From positions 5,422,738 through 5,486,737 of the forward strand of contig VZSR01000514.1 of assembly GCA_013398615.1 (NCBI GenBank): a stretch of DNA of 64,000 nt. The letters run 5' to 3'. The stretch is from Brachypodius melanocephalos. Taxonomy: Eukaryota; Chordata; Aves; Passeriformes; Pycnonotidae. This document shows, piece by piece, positions 1 to 13,892 of the stretch. The translations under genes were made by a program, and so were the position numbers. The notes under the pieces were generated by a model, which did no database searches, was not told the origin of the DNA, and worked only from the letters and a program-made list of their open reading frames with translations. The number at the start of each line of letters is the position of its first letter. The stretch's first letter is position 1.

Positions 1-3000
1 GGCAGAATGTTTCAGGTGATGTTATCAGGTTCAGAAATACCTTATCTGAGAGAGAAGATTCAAAAGGTACCACTTTATGCCTATTGTTTTAGCAGAAGCT
101 AAGAAGAACAGTGTTCATTAAAGAAAACTGTTTCATATTGGGATAGTTCTCATAAAAAGCAGCCTCTAAGAAGCCCTATGTAAAAGTTCAGTCTTTGTTT
201 CCTGTTAAATCAGATGGAATGGCCTGTCGTGGGAAAATAGCTGAGACATTTTGAGACCCTCAAGTTGTGGAGGGCAGTTATTCCACCCTTGAATGTTAGA
301 GGATGTAGCTAGATAAAAGTAACAGTCTCCAGTGGGTTTCTTGGACTTCTATAGACTGGCCTCTTCTATAATCCAGGGCAATTCTGAATTTACTCTAGTT
401 TGTTTCAGGAAATCAAACCAGAGCAGTGACTATAAAGATACTTTTACATCCCATTCTAGTAGCTTTGTCAGAAAAGGTTCTTTTTTGAAATCATAAAGCC
501 CAGAGGAAGCCTATAATTTGGAGAAATGGATAATGGTGATTGGCTGATAGCAGGTCCTGTGTTTTTAATTCTTAATGTTTGGGGTTTTACCTTAAAACTT
601 GTATCACTGCTGTTGTGAAAATTTCATGGCTTAGGAATTGGTTACAAACCCATTTTTAATATGCTTTTTTTTTGTGACCAAAAAAGGGGTGGAAAACTGG
701 TGATTTTGTACACATTTTTATGATGCTACTAAAAGCTAAGTGAAAAATTGTATGGTTTTTTTTCCATCTAGGAAATTTGTGTTCCTTTGTGGTTGCTATT
801 TACAAATTGCCTTTCGTTTTGCAGTGGTTTTAAACTGCAGTGTTTACCTACATGACAGGGCAAAGGCAAGTGGAAACTATTGCATTTAGCCAGTAACTAT
901 CCAAACAGCAAAAATGTAAACCACTGGCATACTCTGAGTAGTGAGAACCACAAAGGCAGGTAAAAGCCAGTTAAAATTTGACACTTGGCCACATGGTGAA
1001 TTTTTGAGAGCCCCAGCTGTCTGAGGTGTGAGAACATCTGTGATTGTCAACAGTTCATTAGAAAATTACTGGCAATAAAAAAATGCCAGCCCCCTTTCTT
1101 CCTGAAAGCAATTTGATTCCTGATGGTCTCCCTGTCCTCAGTATCGTTTTACTCCATTCACAGAGACAAATTTTGCAACAAATTTTTCTTCTGTGTGTCC
1201 CTGGTGGTGCAATGATCTAACATCATTATTCACTCCTTACTTACACCAGATTTGAATATGCCATTGTTTCTTGGACAATAAAAACATCATTTGCCTAGCA
1301 ATCATCACATACATTAAATCTTTGCCATATGTGTATTACATTCCTGTGTCGTATTCCTTGGACAGAGCCTGGGTAAATTCCTTTGGCTCGAGTTTTGGCA
1401 TGATGGCTGTAATAACAGAGAAAGCTTCCACTAATAAGTGGTCAGAGCACTCAGTTAAATCTTTATCAGAACCTCTTGCAGTATTTGGGTGGTATCGATC
1501 TCTAGTGTGGGACTGCCTGGCAGTTTGCACATTAGAACAGAAATATGCTGAAGTCAGGAGCAATCAACCTTTTATACAAGTTACAGAAACAAGAAAGAAG
1601 ATGGCATGGCTGATCAGACCTGTCTGTGCAGGGGACCTAAAATGGGCTGTAGGTCTGACTGTAGGATCATCTTGAGATTTGCGGGTCTGTTGCTGCTTGG
1701 ATTCTTCTTCTCTTTGAGTATTTGGCTGCCTGCAACAGGATTTCCATTGCAAACATTGTCTCTGTGCCACACAGCAGTGGGGGTTGGAGAGCTACTATTT
1801 AGTGTTTCTTTCTCACATGTTTTTGCAGCTCCTCCTTATTACTTTTATTGTATTTGGCTGTAGACCTGAGAGTGAGATCACACATGTATAGAATGAGAAC
1901 TGTAGAAACACATTACTCTGCCACATTTGGTGCCAGCATTTGGAAGTGCCAAATTGCTTTTTGAGTTTGCAGTATCACATGTTGGAGACGTCACAGGCTA
2001 CTACTATTCATTGATATTTACTCCTTTCAGCACTTGTGTAATACCCTTTTTGCTACAGGATGCTGATGCACTGAACTATGGTATAAAAACAGTATAGTGC
2101 TTCTGATCCAGTGGTTCTGAGTTTGTAGACTTCTCTATTAGACGTTTGAAATGAGCCAGTTATAAAAGGAGGGATAGTTTAACCATGACACTTGTTCATT
2201 GTTTTTGTCCTCAGCCGTTCTGTATAGACTCTCTTCATAATTAAGGGCTTTACTGAGTAAAGAAGATTCCCAGCAGTCACCCTGGAATTGGATTAACAGC
2301 ACAAGAAACTCCCCCTTGCTAACCACATGTTCAGTCCCTTTCTGTCTTCCCATATACAAGCCCTTCTTCAATTTGTTTAAATGAATTGCTGTAATTTGGC
2401 TCTGTGGACTTGAAGAAATCGAGCCAGGCTTTATTTAGAAGTATAGTGGTGCATAGAGTCTCCATCTGAAATTAGGGCCATGTTGTACAAATTACTGTAT
2501 AAACACAAATTAAGAGAAATTCCCTGTGCTGATGAGTTAATAATCTTGGTTGTCAAGACAAAGAAAGGGAGAAGGGAGTAGTGTTATCTTTGCCATGTGC
2601 TGCAGCGGCACAGACTGTAACCTGCCAAAGGTGGTGCAGGGGATGCATTATAACATTTAGAAGTGAACCTGCATTTGAATATTCTACCTTAATTACAAGA
2701 CTGACTTCTGCCTTGTCAGTCATTACAGACTCTACAATCATTTGAGATTGATGCTATGCCAGGCTACACATGGCCATGAAGACAATGTAGCTAATTTTAA
2801 ACAGAACAGCATTTCTTTTTACCTGCAGTTCTGTGAAAATAAGTAAATTTTGTCTTCCTGAATTACAAACTGCATCCTTTCTAAGGTTGTACAAAAAAAG
2901 GGAACATTTTACTACATCCATGTTTCACAGCTGCTGCCTGGTTCAGCATATCCCAGGAATCTTCATTCATTTCTCAATCTTTGTGATAATGGTATAAATA

Positions 3001-3373
3001 TCTTTGCACAAGCCATGCTGCACAACTTGGTTCTATTCATTGTCTTTTGGGTAGAGCTTTTTCTTCCTTTAGGCTCAACTGAATCTGCCATTTTCATGTA
3101 ATGCGATATATTTTTTGAGTATCCTCTTTAGTGGATACCTTGGATGTGAAGAAATGACTAACAGACTCGGTAGGTGTAGGATATTGGCAGATGTACCCCA
3201 AGGAATACAGCTGTGGTGTATAAGATATTATAATCTCTTTGGTGTCCATCCCATCCATCTGCCTGAGGCTGCCAACCCTACAACAAACCTGACAAAATCG
3301 AATGGGCGGGGATTTGTTTCAGTCATTTCAGTGCAGAGAACAGTGCCTTAAATCAAACTTAACCTTTGTTGGT
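1..3373. other. Intronic sequence, nothing specific
   Basis: No repeat, exon or RNA gene is recognised. The longest open frame (1271-1675, +) starts at a TTG codon and overlaps another frame on the opposite strand, so it is read as chance. An overlapping frame on the + strand at 1606-1863 has a hydrophobic centre but no recognisable family. Confidence 0.6.
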
Positions 3374-3463
3374 GAAATAATTATTATATTACTATTATAT
3401 AGTATATTTATATTAATTATATATTATATTTAATTATTATATTATAATTAAATATTATTATAA
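3374..3463. repeat. AT-rich low-complexity patch (TTA/ATA-rich)
   Basis: About 90 bases consist almost only of A and T, arranged as repeated ATTATAT and TTATTA words. It is simple low-complexity DNA that likely arose by slippage and has no coding potential. Confidence 0.85.
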
Positions 3464-5274
3464 GCTGAACAGCCAACTTTGCACCAAGCAAACTGGATGG
3501 ATCACTGGCAGTGGGGAAGAGAGGAAAGTCTGGAGTGGGGATGAGCCCTGTGTGTAAAGGGCTGAAGGCACCAGGCTGAATTTCCACCCTGAAAACTTGA
3601 TCAGGGCTTGGGGTACCCCACAAGGTCAGGTGTGGGGTGATCTCTGATAACCAGCACAGCTTCTCTCCTCCTGCAGCCTTTTGAAGGCTCACAGTGGGAA
3701 TGTTTTCCTAGAGAGCACTTGCCCATCATCGCATGGTTTTGGGCACAAAATCGATTTCAGAAGCTTGTGCTGTCATTTCTGTCTTAATTGTAATGAGCAG
3801 GGTCAGGTCTCTTGAGATAGAGATGATTTCCTGTAATAATAGTATTCAAAAATGTTAATTTTTTTCTGTGAGATTTGCAGGTCAGAAAAGGCTGTTGATG
3901 GGTTTTGTATACTGTTGATATAATTTATAAATTGATATTTTTGAAAAAAGTCTGATTTCCATATTTAGGAGGTTTTTGTCATGAAAGATAATGACGGTAT
4001 GAAGGTGGCTCTTTAAATAGCTCACAAAAGGACACAATAATACTTCCCATGCTTGGGAAATGTTTTTTGTTTGGTTTTTTTTTTTAACTTTCTTGGTAAC
4101 AGTGGGGAAAGGAAGAGGAAAATGGAGAGACATTAAAAAATGTCAATTCTAGTTCAAAAGTTACACAAGCAAATACTCTTGACCAAGGCGTTGAATTATA
4201 AAGTTTGATATTCTATAAAGCTAAATAGTCGGGAGTAATGCTGCCAATAACAGACATTCATTTATTTACTCAAGGTGCCCATTGTTAGCACTAATAATAC
4301 ATTTCAACATATTGAAATTGCAAGATAATTCTTTTGTGACTTTTATGCTGGATGATATTGTTATTTAAATGAACCTGCAGACCGCACTGTAATGAAGAAA
4401 TGCATGTTTTGCCTAACAGTTATCAACCAGCACTCCGGCAAAATGAGAATTTTTACCTCCATTCATTCTGAGGCGAAGCTGGGGGTCACTGTTTTCAATA
4501 TGGACCTTTTAAAATCCTTTCAGCAGTGAATAATTATAAGCCACAGCCTATGAAATTACCTGTTCTCACTGTAGGGAAGAAGAAACTTTTATCTTTTGTA
4601 ATGAAGTACACTTGCTCATTCAAACTTCGTGAGACTTCCTTAAAATGCCAGTTGCATTGGGCTGATTTTGTATTAGGTGAAGTAGTAAAAGAAATGGATT
4701 TTTAAATATACGGATACCCTTGTTTATTCAGTTTTAACTTTCTTGAATTTTGGATCCATCTTGTCAAATAATGCAGATGGAAAAAATGTGTTGAGTTCTT
4801 GTGTAAATAACCTTATCTCTACAAATTGCTGTTTACTAAAACAAATGTTACTTCATTTGCAGTTTCAAATTCATTTTGCACTTTCATTTGAAGATTGGGG
4901 TTTGAAACTGTTTTGGTCATGCTCATTTTTCTATATTAGGTTTTAGAAAAAGATTTTTTTTTTATAGTTCAAAACTATGCAGAAGATAGGGATTGGAAAT
5001 ATGGCTTGCAGCAATGGGCTTTGGACTTCTTGCTTTGTTCTTAAAAACAAACAGGTTGGCAGTATTCATTGGTGTAAACTAACAGAAAATTCACTATCTG
5101 GGGAGTAATTTTTGAAAAATGATATACAATAATTTGTTAATTATTGCCAGAAAAGAAGCATGCAGATTTACTTCTGAAAATGCGTGTTCCGGTTAATGAA
5201 AAACATTACCCTGCAGCCTCCATGGGATTTTTTTCCACTTGTAAAAGTTTTTTGGTTTAGTTTTGTTTTTTTGG
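3464..5274. other. Intronic sequence, nothing specific
   Basis: Single-copy-looking, AT-rich DNA. No exon, RNA gene or mobile element is recognised. A short T run with one interrupting motif lies near 4075-4085. Confidence 0.55.
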
Positions 5275-5298
5275 TTTTTTTTTTTTTTTTTTTTTTTT
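5275..5298. repeat. Poly-T tract (24 T)
   Basis: An uninterrupted run of 24 T is preceded by a longer T/G-rich stretch from about 5247. Read on the minus strand it is a poly-A tail-like tract, but no retroposed gene or element body is recognisable beside it. Confidence 0.9.
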
Positions 5299-7032
5299 AA
5301 CAGGAAGAAACCAATCCCATACTTTCCTAAATGGGATTTCTAGGCAAGGGCAAATTCAAACTTCACTGTCAGACAATAAGCAAGCACAAAGTTAAAGGTT
5401 GGGATTTTTGCTTTTGAATGCTGTGTATTTATTTTTAGAGTAAAAATACAAATTTGTTTTTTTTAACTAAATGACAGATTGAAAATTAGGTTGATTGTTT
5501 TAATCAAAGATGTTTTCTTACACTTTGAGTGACTCAGAGGCTTGATTTGACAACTCAGGAAGTTTTCTTCCCTGCCCCTCGCAGCACCAACCTGCTTCTG
5601 TTGGCATCACTCAAAAACCACTTCATCTGTAAAATAGCATCTATCTTTTTAAATAAGAAAATTTCACAGTAGATAAAAGTTTTAATCCTGCCTGTGAGGC
5701 TGTTGAGACTGAGTGATGCTGCTCTATAATTTGTCCAACAGGGTGGGAGAGGAGGCAGTAGAAACAGCAGCCTTGTGGAGATGGATGATGTTGCTGTTGA
5801 AGTGAAGATTTTTTTAACCCCCTGCTCATGGTAACTGTGTTAATGGATGCGTAACCAGGTAGATTGTAGCTGTATATGTCTGTCACCTAACTTTTTTAAT
5901 GTTTATTAGAATTTGGCCTGTGTATTAGTCATATTTAAATATGGGCCATATGTTCATTACCCTGAGAGGCTGACCCATATTTCATTCAACTGTTTAGTAA
6001 ACTTTCTGTCTTCTGTCCATGTACTCAGGCTCCCAAGCTATGGTAACACACACAACTGGGTGCCTAGAAGAGCAAACATAATCCTTGTTACAGATCCAGC
6101 AATGTTTTTGTGCTCTGAAGTAGCCAGGACCAGGACCCCTAGGCAGCCTTCAAACACAGAGCAGAGTTGCCCCCTCCAGAGAATTTACATCCAGATGGCT
6201 GAGGCATATAAAGATGTTTTCTCAGGGTAACAAGTTGCCTCATGTCAGCTGACAAGAATATGCATTCTCAGCAAAGGCAGAGTAATTCAAGCTGATTTAG
6301 CCCTTTCTCCTCTGATAAATTTTAAACCCAATGACAGCAGACAACAGGTGGGTATAAGCAGATGGGGAAGCATGAGGAGTGAATAAGAAGGTCGGCTTCA
6401 TAGGTAGTGGGCTCAATATTGCAGCAGCACAGCCATTGTCAAGCTTTTTTTTTCTGGCATCAGAGTTAAGAGGAGGTTTGAGAGGGGATTTGAAGGAGGA
6501 TAACGAGGCAGCTTTGTGGACATGAACAAGGAGCTCTACCCAAGCATGGGGGCAGCAGGGGAGAAAGCACAAAGATCCTTGCTTGAAAAGGTAACAAATG
6601 GGTGATGGAGCCTACTGTCAGGGGCTGACTGGAGGTGGGAGCTCTCCCCTCTGGAATAAATGAATGAGAATAGGTTGGGAGGGGATTAGGCCGAGAATGC
6701 TTTGAAAGAAAAATCAAGTAGATTATGTTTATATAACAGAAAAAGGGAAACCATAGCAAAGAGGAGTAACAATGGTCAAAATTCTTCAAGCTTTTCCAAA
6801 GCTGCTCTTTCAATAAGCAGAAGGAAGAGGTGCATTGTAAGGATGGCTTTGTATGCATCCCCATCATAACCAGCTCCTCACAGTTGCTTTCTGAAATTCA
6901 GGAATTATCACTAGAAATTTTCTAAGCCTGGCATCTACCTTTGAGGTGAACAGTTATATTGCCTGAGCCCCAAGAATTTTCTTGATCTTTATTATAAGGA
7001 AATAGGACGAAAGTATACTTTTCTGCTAGGGG
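5299..7032. other. Intronic sequence, nothing specific
   Basis: No supported exon or repeat. Open frames at 5913-6230 (+) and 6466-6867 (-) have no recognisable domain, and they share the region with other overlapping frames. Confidence 0.55.
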
Positions 7033-7059
7033 AAAAAAAAAAAAAAAAAAAAAAAAAAA
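7033..7059. repeat. Poly-A tract (27 A)
   Basis: A pure run of 27 A lies between GG and GTCACTGG. No target-site duplication or retroposon body could be recognised next to it, so it is reported only as a homopolymer. Confidence 0.9.
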
Positions 7060-10000
7060 GTCACTGGTCTCTTCATTTGTTTTGGGTTTTTTTTTAAATC
7101 AGTACAAGAATGGCACAAGATCCTTGCTTTATTGATTTATCATATTCATTTTAAATTCAGCCTAACAGATTTCTCAGTCTGTTAAAAACACTGGCTTTGT
7201 TACGTCCTCAGCTGTGCAGTTTTCATTACTTGCTTCTGAAAAATATTGCTGGATTTTTTAAAAGGGTGTTTACTACCAGGCAGTCTTATAGCAAAGCACA
7301 TATCTGTCCTCAGGCAACCATATTCCTTAAAATCTGAAAAAAAACCCCAACTGAGTTATAGTGCATTCTTATACGAACCATCTGTTGTTGATGGAGAGGC
7401 TGGAACAGATGATGTGGACTGGCCTGTTGGTACAGCAGGAGCGTAACTCTGTCCTGTCCTCTGTTGGGGACGTGTCACTGGGACATCCATCCTTCTTGAG
7501 AAGGGGACAGCCAGCACTGCTGCTCCTGTGCCCACTGCCAGCTTATGGCCATATTGCTGTGCTGAAGGTCGTCCTTCAAGTCCTTTGTTTTTTGTCTCCT
7601 GCACAGAAGACACATCTGCAGTTTGTTAGGGAGAGAAAATAGAAAAGGTTGGTGTCAATCCCACTGAATGGATGAATTTAGCAGTGTGTAGTAAACTCTG
7701 TCTGGATGTTTCAACATCAGGGTGGCCTTAGTACTGCACATAGTTACAGTGGATTTTATAATCAATTACAAAGATGTATGATGGTTTTGACATGTGGCAT
7801 ATATACAAGGGTGCACTAATCACTGATTTAATAGAACTCTTAGCCCTGTTGTGAACACTGTCATTATTTTAACACAAAAATCATATTAAGCCAGCTACCA
7901 GCTATAATTTTGGAAATTGGTGGAATATTCCTATAAAGAAGCACAAAAGCCTGTAAAGATTGAATAAGTTCATTGTCTTAGTGGCCAGTTGGAGAGGGGG
8001 AGGTCATCCTCTTTAATTTTTTCTTCTTTTAAAAATACTTTGTGGTTCAGCAGCACAGACACTGCATATCTTTGTATCCCCACACAGTCACTATGTTAAT
8101 AGCTGTTTGCTAGCCGTGGTCAGTTAATTTAAAAAAGCTGGCACACTGGTATTATAGGTCGCAATTGATTATTCTTGAATCAAATGTAGTACTGTTGCTT
8201 CAAACTAAACCCCCACCCATGACAAAATTCATTGTAGCTCTTTAATTTATAATGGTGTTTGAAAGGATGAACCTGAAATGATGTGAAAGGAGATTCAGTT
8301 TCCTTAACAGTTTCCCAAGCCATGCATGATCCCGTTCCTACTTTGCTCTTGTAAGGGGCAAAGACTCAGTAAGGGCTTACTGTTGGTTCAAGAATCTAAC
8401 ACTTTGTTTTGTTGTAAATATGAAAATGTTTATAAAATGTTCACTGACATGATGGACGTGGGTGTGCTCCTAGGATATAGTTCTCCCCTGAATGCATGTT
8501 ATATACATTTCTGTAACGCATATAAATGCCAGAGAGTCAATCTCAAATATGTTTTATTCAATGTAAGGAGGTTGCACGAGAGCTCCAGGCCCATTCCTGG
8601 CTCAGTCAGTCACTGGAATCCTGTCAGTGCAATAGAGGGTGACCAGGCTCTCAGTATGGCAATAGCTCTCCTGCTCCAGGTGTTGGCTGCTGTGCCAAGC
8701 AGCTTCACTTCCCAACAGGAGCCTCCGTTACTCTTTTCAGCCTGAAAAGGAGAGTTTGAGGGGAGCTCAAGTGCTTGAGGGACAATTGCTAGCTGCTAGA
8801 ATAAAACACTGAGTTGGAACACATCAGGTTCCCCACACCAGTGGCTGGGATTTGTTCTGGCTTTTGGTCTGGTGAAGGCATTGGGTTTGAGAACTGACCT
8901 GCCCAATATTCAATTCTCATTTTTGGAAAGTCCTGAGTACTGTGGCTACTCTCTGAAATATCAACATGTACAGATGAGAGTGGTAATGCTTGAGCGAGGA
9001 TAAGGAGAGATTTTTAGATTTAAAAAAAAAAATCCAGCCCTCCCCCCAAAAAATCCTATCTACAATGCTTCCATTTTTCACTTTTTTACTACATTTGACA
9101 AAGAGTTTCTGGTCAAAAGGAGAGTGGAAGAGATATATACAGACCTAGCATCCCTTTTCTCATCCATCCAAATGGTCATGTGGCTGTTTCTGGGGGAGCT
9201 GTGGGGGAGGATCAAAATTCCTGCTTCAATGAGTAACTGTAATTTGGAAATGAATGATTACAACAGGAGAAACAGAGACACCTTCCCTGGAAGGGTCAGT
9301 AGACAGAAGCTTAAGCTCATGTGTGAAATGTGAGCATTCGGTCTGAATTGGAGACAGGATCTTGGATCTGTCAGATCACAGGAGAGCACAGTAAGTATGG
9401 AGCTGTTGCCCTTTCTAGAGTAGCATGAGTGTGTGCCCATTTCTCCTCCTGGTTTATCACATAAAAATAATTGGTTTTCAAGCTGATGTGGGCTTGGAAA
9501 ATCTTTGAAGGATGAGAAAATGGATTTCCACGCATTTCCATGGGTGAACTTTAGAGAAGGATCATATGCATCTGGGCACAGAATATTGTTTGCCATGGGC
9601 TCAAAAGCCAGCACATGCCTTTCCTATTTAGCACATGAAGCAATGGAGACAATCCTGCCCTGGGACTTAAACAGCTGTAAGATGCACAGAAGTAAAATGT
9701 ACACCATTTCAACTCCTTGTGATTGAATCCTACACACACATAACTGGCAAGTATTATGAAAAGGAGCAAATATCAGTTCCTCGGGCCAGTGAGAAAATTC
9801 TCTAATGGTGAAGATTTCTGGAAACAAATCGATTTCTTCCATGAGGTATTTAAAATGAAAAATGTGATAAGTTATAGTCAGTCATTAGCATTTGTTGAAC
9901 ATTCTACTTATTATTAGTGTTTCGTATACTTCTGGTTCAAACTTTTAATGGAAAAAGAGTGGAATAAATGGGGTAACACTAACCAGATGGTCCTGTATGT

Positions 10001-13000
10001 GGAATTTCTAAAGCTTTTTGTGTACTTTATGTTGAAGATAACAAATCACATGGGTCAACAGCTAGTGTCAGCTAGTGAGAAATGATTGTACATTTTAAGG
10101 AAGAAAAGCTCTTGAGGTCTTAGTTGCACTGGTGTCAGGGATTCAATTTTGTGATTTTCACATGGAAATGAAGATGCTTCCAAGTGAGGCATACTGCAGA
10201 AGAAATGTTTAAAGAGGCGTTTGTTTAGATTCCAAAAACTAGGTTATCTTAGACACATTTAGGTTCAGGACATCTCCTCCTTGCTTTTCGCTTAATTATG
10301 TTTCTATTTTATCTCTGGCATCTGCAGAGGATAAAATATAGGAATAATTAGGAATAGAGTTAGCTGATGAAAAATTAAGACTCTGCAATATTCTTTCTTT
10401 ATATGCTGTTCTTTAAAAAATCAGAAAGAAAATCTGTGATATGTTTTGCTTTTTGATAACTATCTTCATATGTTTTAACATTCTGAGAGTCATACACTTG
10501 CTAAGAATATCTGTCTGATCTGTGGCATATCTAAGTCATCCATCCCTATAGTATCCTGCCAGGTCACTGTAGTCCTGCTGAAATATTTTGACACAGAATT
10601 TCATCCAAATAAATAAATAGTGTATGATGGTGCCATCTATAGCCCAGACAGCTCAAGGGATTAGTAATTAGTTATATAGCCTTTTACTTAGGGATTGTTA
10701 CTTAAGATCAGACTCAGAATGTCACTTCTAGCCACAGGCTTGGCAAGTTGAAACAGTGCTTTCCTTCTGATCCTTGTCAATGAGGTAATGTTGAAGACAT
10801 CTGGGGCACAGTAGAAGTAGAAACTGAATTATAATTTCCAGAATTGATTTCTCAAACTCATTTTTATGTAAAGGCAATAGGCAATAGTTTTTAACTCCTG
10901 TCTACCTGTTCCATGAGTACAAAAGAAAACTTCCAGATACCAGAAAACTTTCACTGGCATTACCTCCTCAGGAGGAGACAAGTGTGACATAGTTTCAAGT
11001 ATATTTGCCAAAGGCTGTTGCATCACAGAAATCAACAACAATAGGCTGAGCGATTCAGAGCTAATGATCTTTCATAAGACAATCTCCTTCCTGTAACTCA
11101 ATAGATACATCTAGATAATGGTCCAGGAGCTACAAAAATAAAAATTTCCTTAAAATGGAATGGTTTACCTATGGCCAGTTTCTAGGTGGACCTCAGAGAA
11201 ATGAACCACTCTGGAGATTCAGCCTTGCACATGTGCAGCAGGGATTTAACTTTTTGGTGTAAAGTTAAAACCTCAGCTGTAAAAAAATCCACCTGTGGTA
11301 GAGTTCTTTTCTCTTGTTCAAATCAATCTTGATATTAGAATTTATTATATTCCTGCAAAGGAGAACATATCAGATTTTCTGCCAAGGGTAGGCCTTCGTT
11401 TTTAAACACAGCATTTACCCTTTGAATAACTCCTCAGGCTAGGCTTGTCTCTCCTAGAAGACCCTTGTCATTAGTGGCAGAAGAAGCTTCACTTTTGACA
11501 CATGTAGAATGAAGCAATGTAGAAGTTTATTCACCATGGCATCTTCCATAGATAAAACATCTCTAAGCATTTTGCAAAGCTGTACCATTTTCTAGAAGCA
11601 GAGGTAGAGAACAATGAAAGAGCCATAGGCAAAGGAGGAAAGATGAGCCTCCTGGTGAAAGCAAAAGCAGATAATTATTGACCAAACTAAGTTTGATTAA
11701 TCATCTTAGCACCAGTGACTGATACAGGGTGGATGGAGGAGTGTGGGAGGATTGTATGTGTGTTCTGTTATTTGTAATGTGGTGAGAAGTATTTATCATC
11801 TATTTCCACTGTCATGAAATGGCCATGCACAATGCAAAAGGGGTCTCATTGCAGTGACTGCATTATCGTACCTTGTGTGCTGAACCTCAGATGGAAGTGG
11901 TGCCTACTGTCAGGTGGTAGCTCACTCTCATCGAGGCAGGGAACCTGCATTATACTTATTAAACCAAGGATCAGTAAACTTACCTGGGTGATGCTTTTTT
12001 CCAAGTTTGTAGAAATTATAAAAGGCAAAGGAATTCTTTGAAACACCATTTGAAAGTGAAACAGAAAACAGAAGGGTTTTTTTCATGGATTGTTTTAGAT
12101 TTTTGCATCCTGTCTGACTAATGATATCAGATTAGGAGTAAAGATTAATTCAAGAAGTGACATGTGACATTCTCTTACATAACATATATTCATGAACGGT
12201 GTTTTCTGTAGTGCACTTACATCTTTGTATTTGTGCTTTGGTTCACGTGTGTGAAAGCTTATGCAAAGATGTATTTCTAAAGGTGTTCAATTTTTGCTTA
12301 TTATGTTATATATGCAGTTCTCTCCATTGCTATATCCTATTCTGAAATGTTTCCTTGAAGCAAGTGTAAGAACAGGGTGGGAGATGCTCTATTCAGTTCC
12401 TAAAATGCCTCTGTAAATTCCTGTCACAGTTACCTCGTGTAGTAGACTCAAGGAATCATTACCACAGGAGCTCAGCACCTCAGCTGTGAACCTGGAAGTG
12501 GTGGAACAGGGAACCAGTTTGCTGTATAATTAAAGTAAAAAGACAGTTTTGTTTAGTTCAGTAATTCAGTTAAAATCATTTTACAAAGTGTTATAAAATT
12601 TTGAGGTACAGCAGCCAAGGATCACACAGCAGACGTTGCATTAAATAATTATTTGCCAGGTATTTATTTGTTTTGATTTTCAAAGGGTATTCCACAGTCT
12701 GGAGGCTCTGCATAAACCTAGAGATAGTACTGTCCTCTGCTCTGAAGAGTTACTTGCACAGATGTTTCCAGATGTAGAAGTTGAATAATCCTGACCAAAG
12801 GTCCCATTACTGGTCAGTAGTAAAAAATGAGATTGGGATGTTTGCAGGGTCAAATCATCTCTTGCTGATTTGAGCTCTGGTCTTGTGAGCACTTCCATTG
12901 TGCTTATTGTTATGGAGATGCATACTCCCACTGAATACTCCAAAATGTGTACATAAATATTTTCATAAGTCTTAGAGATGTGGTTTGGTGAGTGCAGGCA

Positions 13001-13810
13001 CAACGTGTGTAATTCACAATCTCAGCTGCTTCCGAGGTACTCAATTGCTGCCTGAAGACAGACAGAGCAAGCTTTAATATGAAATCTCTCCAGATTAAGT
13101 TTTTAATATTATAAATTTGATTTATGTGTGGGAAGAACATTTGGATGAGATATACTGGAAGAAAATGTACCCCATCCATTAGCAAAGAATGCAATAATTA
13201 GGGAAGGAAGATACCTGGCTCGGAACGTGTGATATGACTCAGAATTGTGTCCTCGAGTCATTATGCAGACAAAAATTCCCCACCACTCGCTTCAGTGCAA
13301 GTTTTGCATGTGTAACAGCTGTCACAGCGAGACCATTAATCAGCTGAACCACCACACAGGTGGAGGATGAGAAACCACCTTCTGTGCTAGAGGTTGGATC
13401 TTGCCTTGCACGGGGTCCGTCTGTCTGTGCTGCTGGAGCTGCAGCAATGCAAGTCTCTGGTGTAGATCTCTTTCACCCCTGGCATAAGATGGTTTTGTAC
13501 AATTTGCTCTTTTAAGTATAGAAGGAAAAATATAGGCTGTATTTAAATGCTAGAGAGACCATGATTTTGCTCTAAGCTGTGTTTCTGCTGTTAAAACTAT
13601 TGCAATAAAAGACACACCTATTTTATTTGATATATTAGTACACTATGAACTCATATCAATTGTATACAGTTAGATAAGTGAACAGTTTACTTTTGATTGT
13701 GTGTGTTGAAATACCCCAGGTTATTTTGCTAAATTATGTCATTTATTATTTCCTGCTGTGTATAATGACAATTTGTGAAAAAAGAGGTTTTTCCTTTCTC
13801 TCCTGACCAT
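7060..13810. other. Intronic sequence, nothing specific
   Basis: About 6.7 kb of AT-rich single-copy-looking DNA. Short open frames occur on both strands (for example 8326-8745 +, 9258-9614 -), and none resembles a known protein family. No tRNA, snRNA or clear mobile element is seen. Confidence 0.5.
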
Positions 13811-13892
13811 ATTAAAAAAAACCCAAAAAAACCGTAAAAACCAAAACAAACAAAAAACCTCACCCACCAAAACAACAACAACAAAAAAAAAT
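13811..13892. repeat. A/C-rich low-complexity tract
   Basis: Runs of A are broken by C and CC (AAACCC, AAAACC, CAAAACAACAACAAC). The opposite strand reads as T/G-rich and gives a phenylalanine/glycine-rich translation that is an artefact of composition. No element boundaries are visible. Confidence 0.8.

Noticed and set aside
1271..1863. Overlapping frames with a hydrophobic segment, as a possible small membrane protein
   Set aside because: The first frame lacks an ATG start, overlapping frames exist on both strands, and the hydrophobic stretch is what a T-rich sequence gives by chance.
7033..7059. 27-A run as the tail of a processed pseudogene
   Set aside because: The sequence before it gives no recognisable coding or UTR body, and no flanking target-site duplication was seen.
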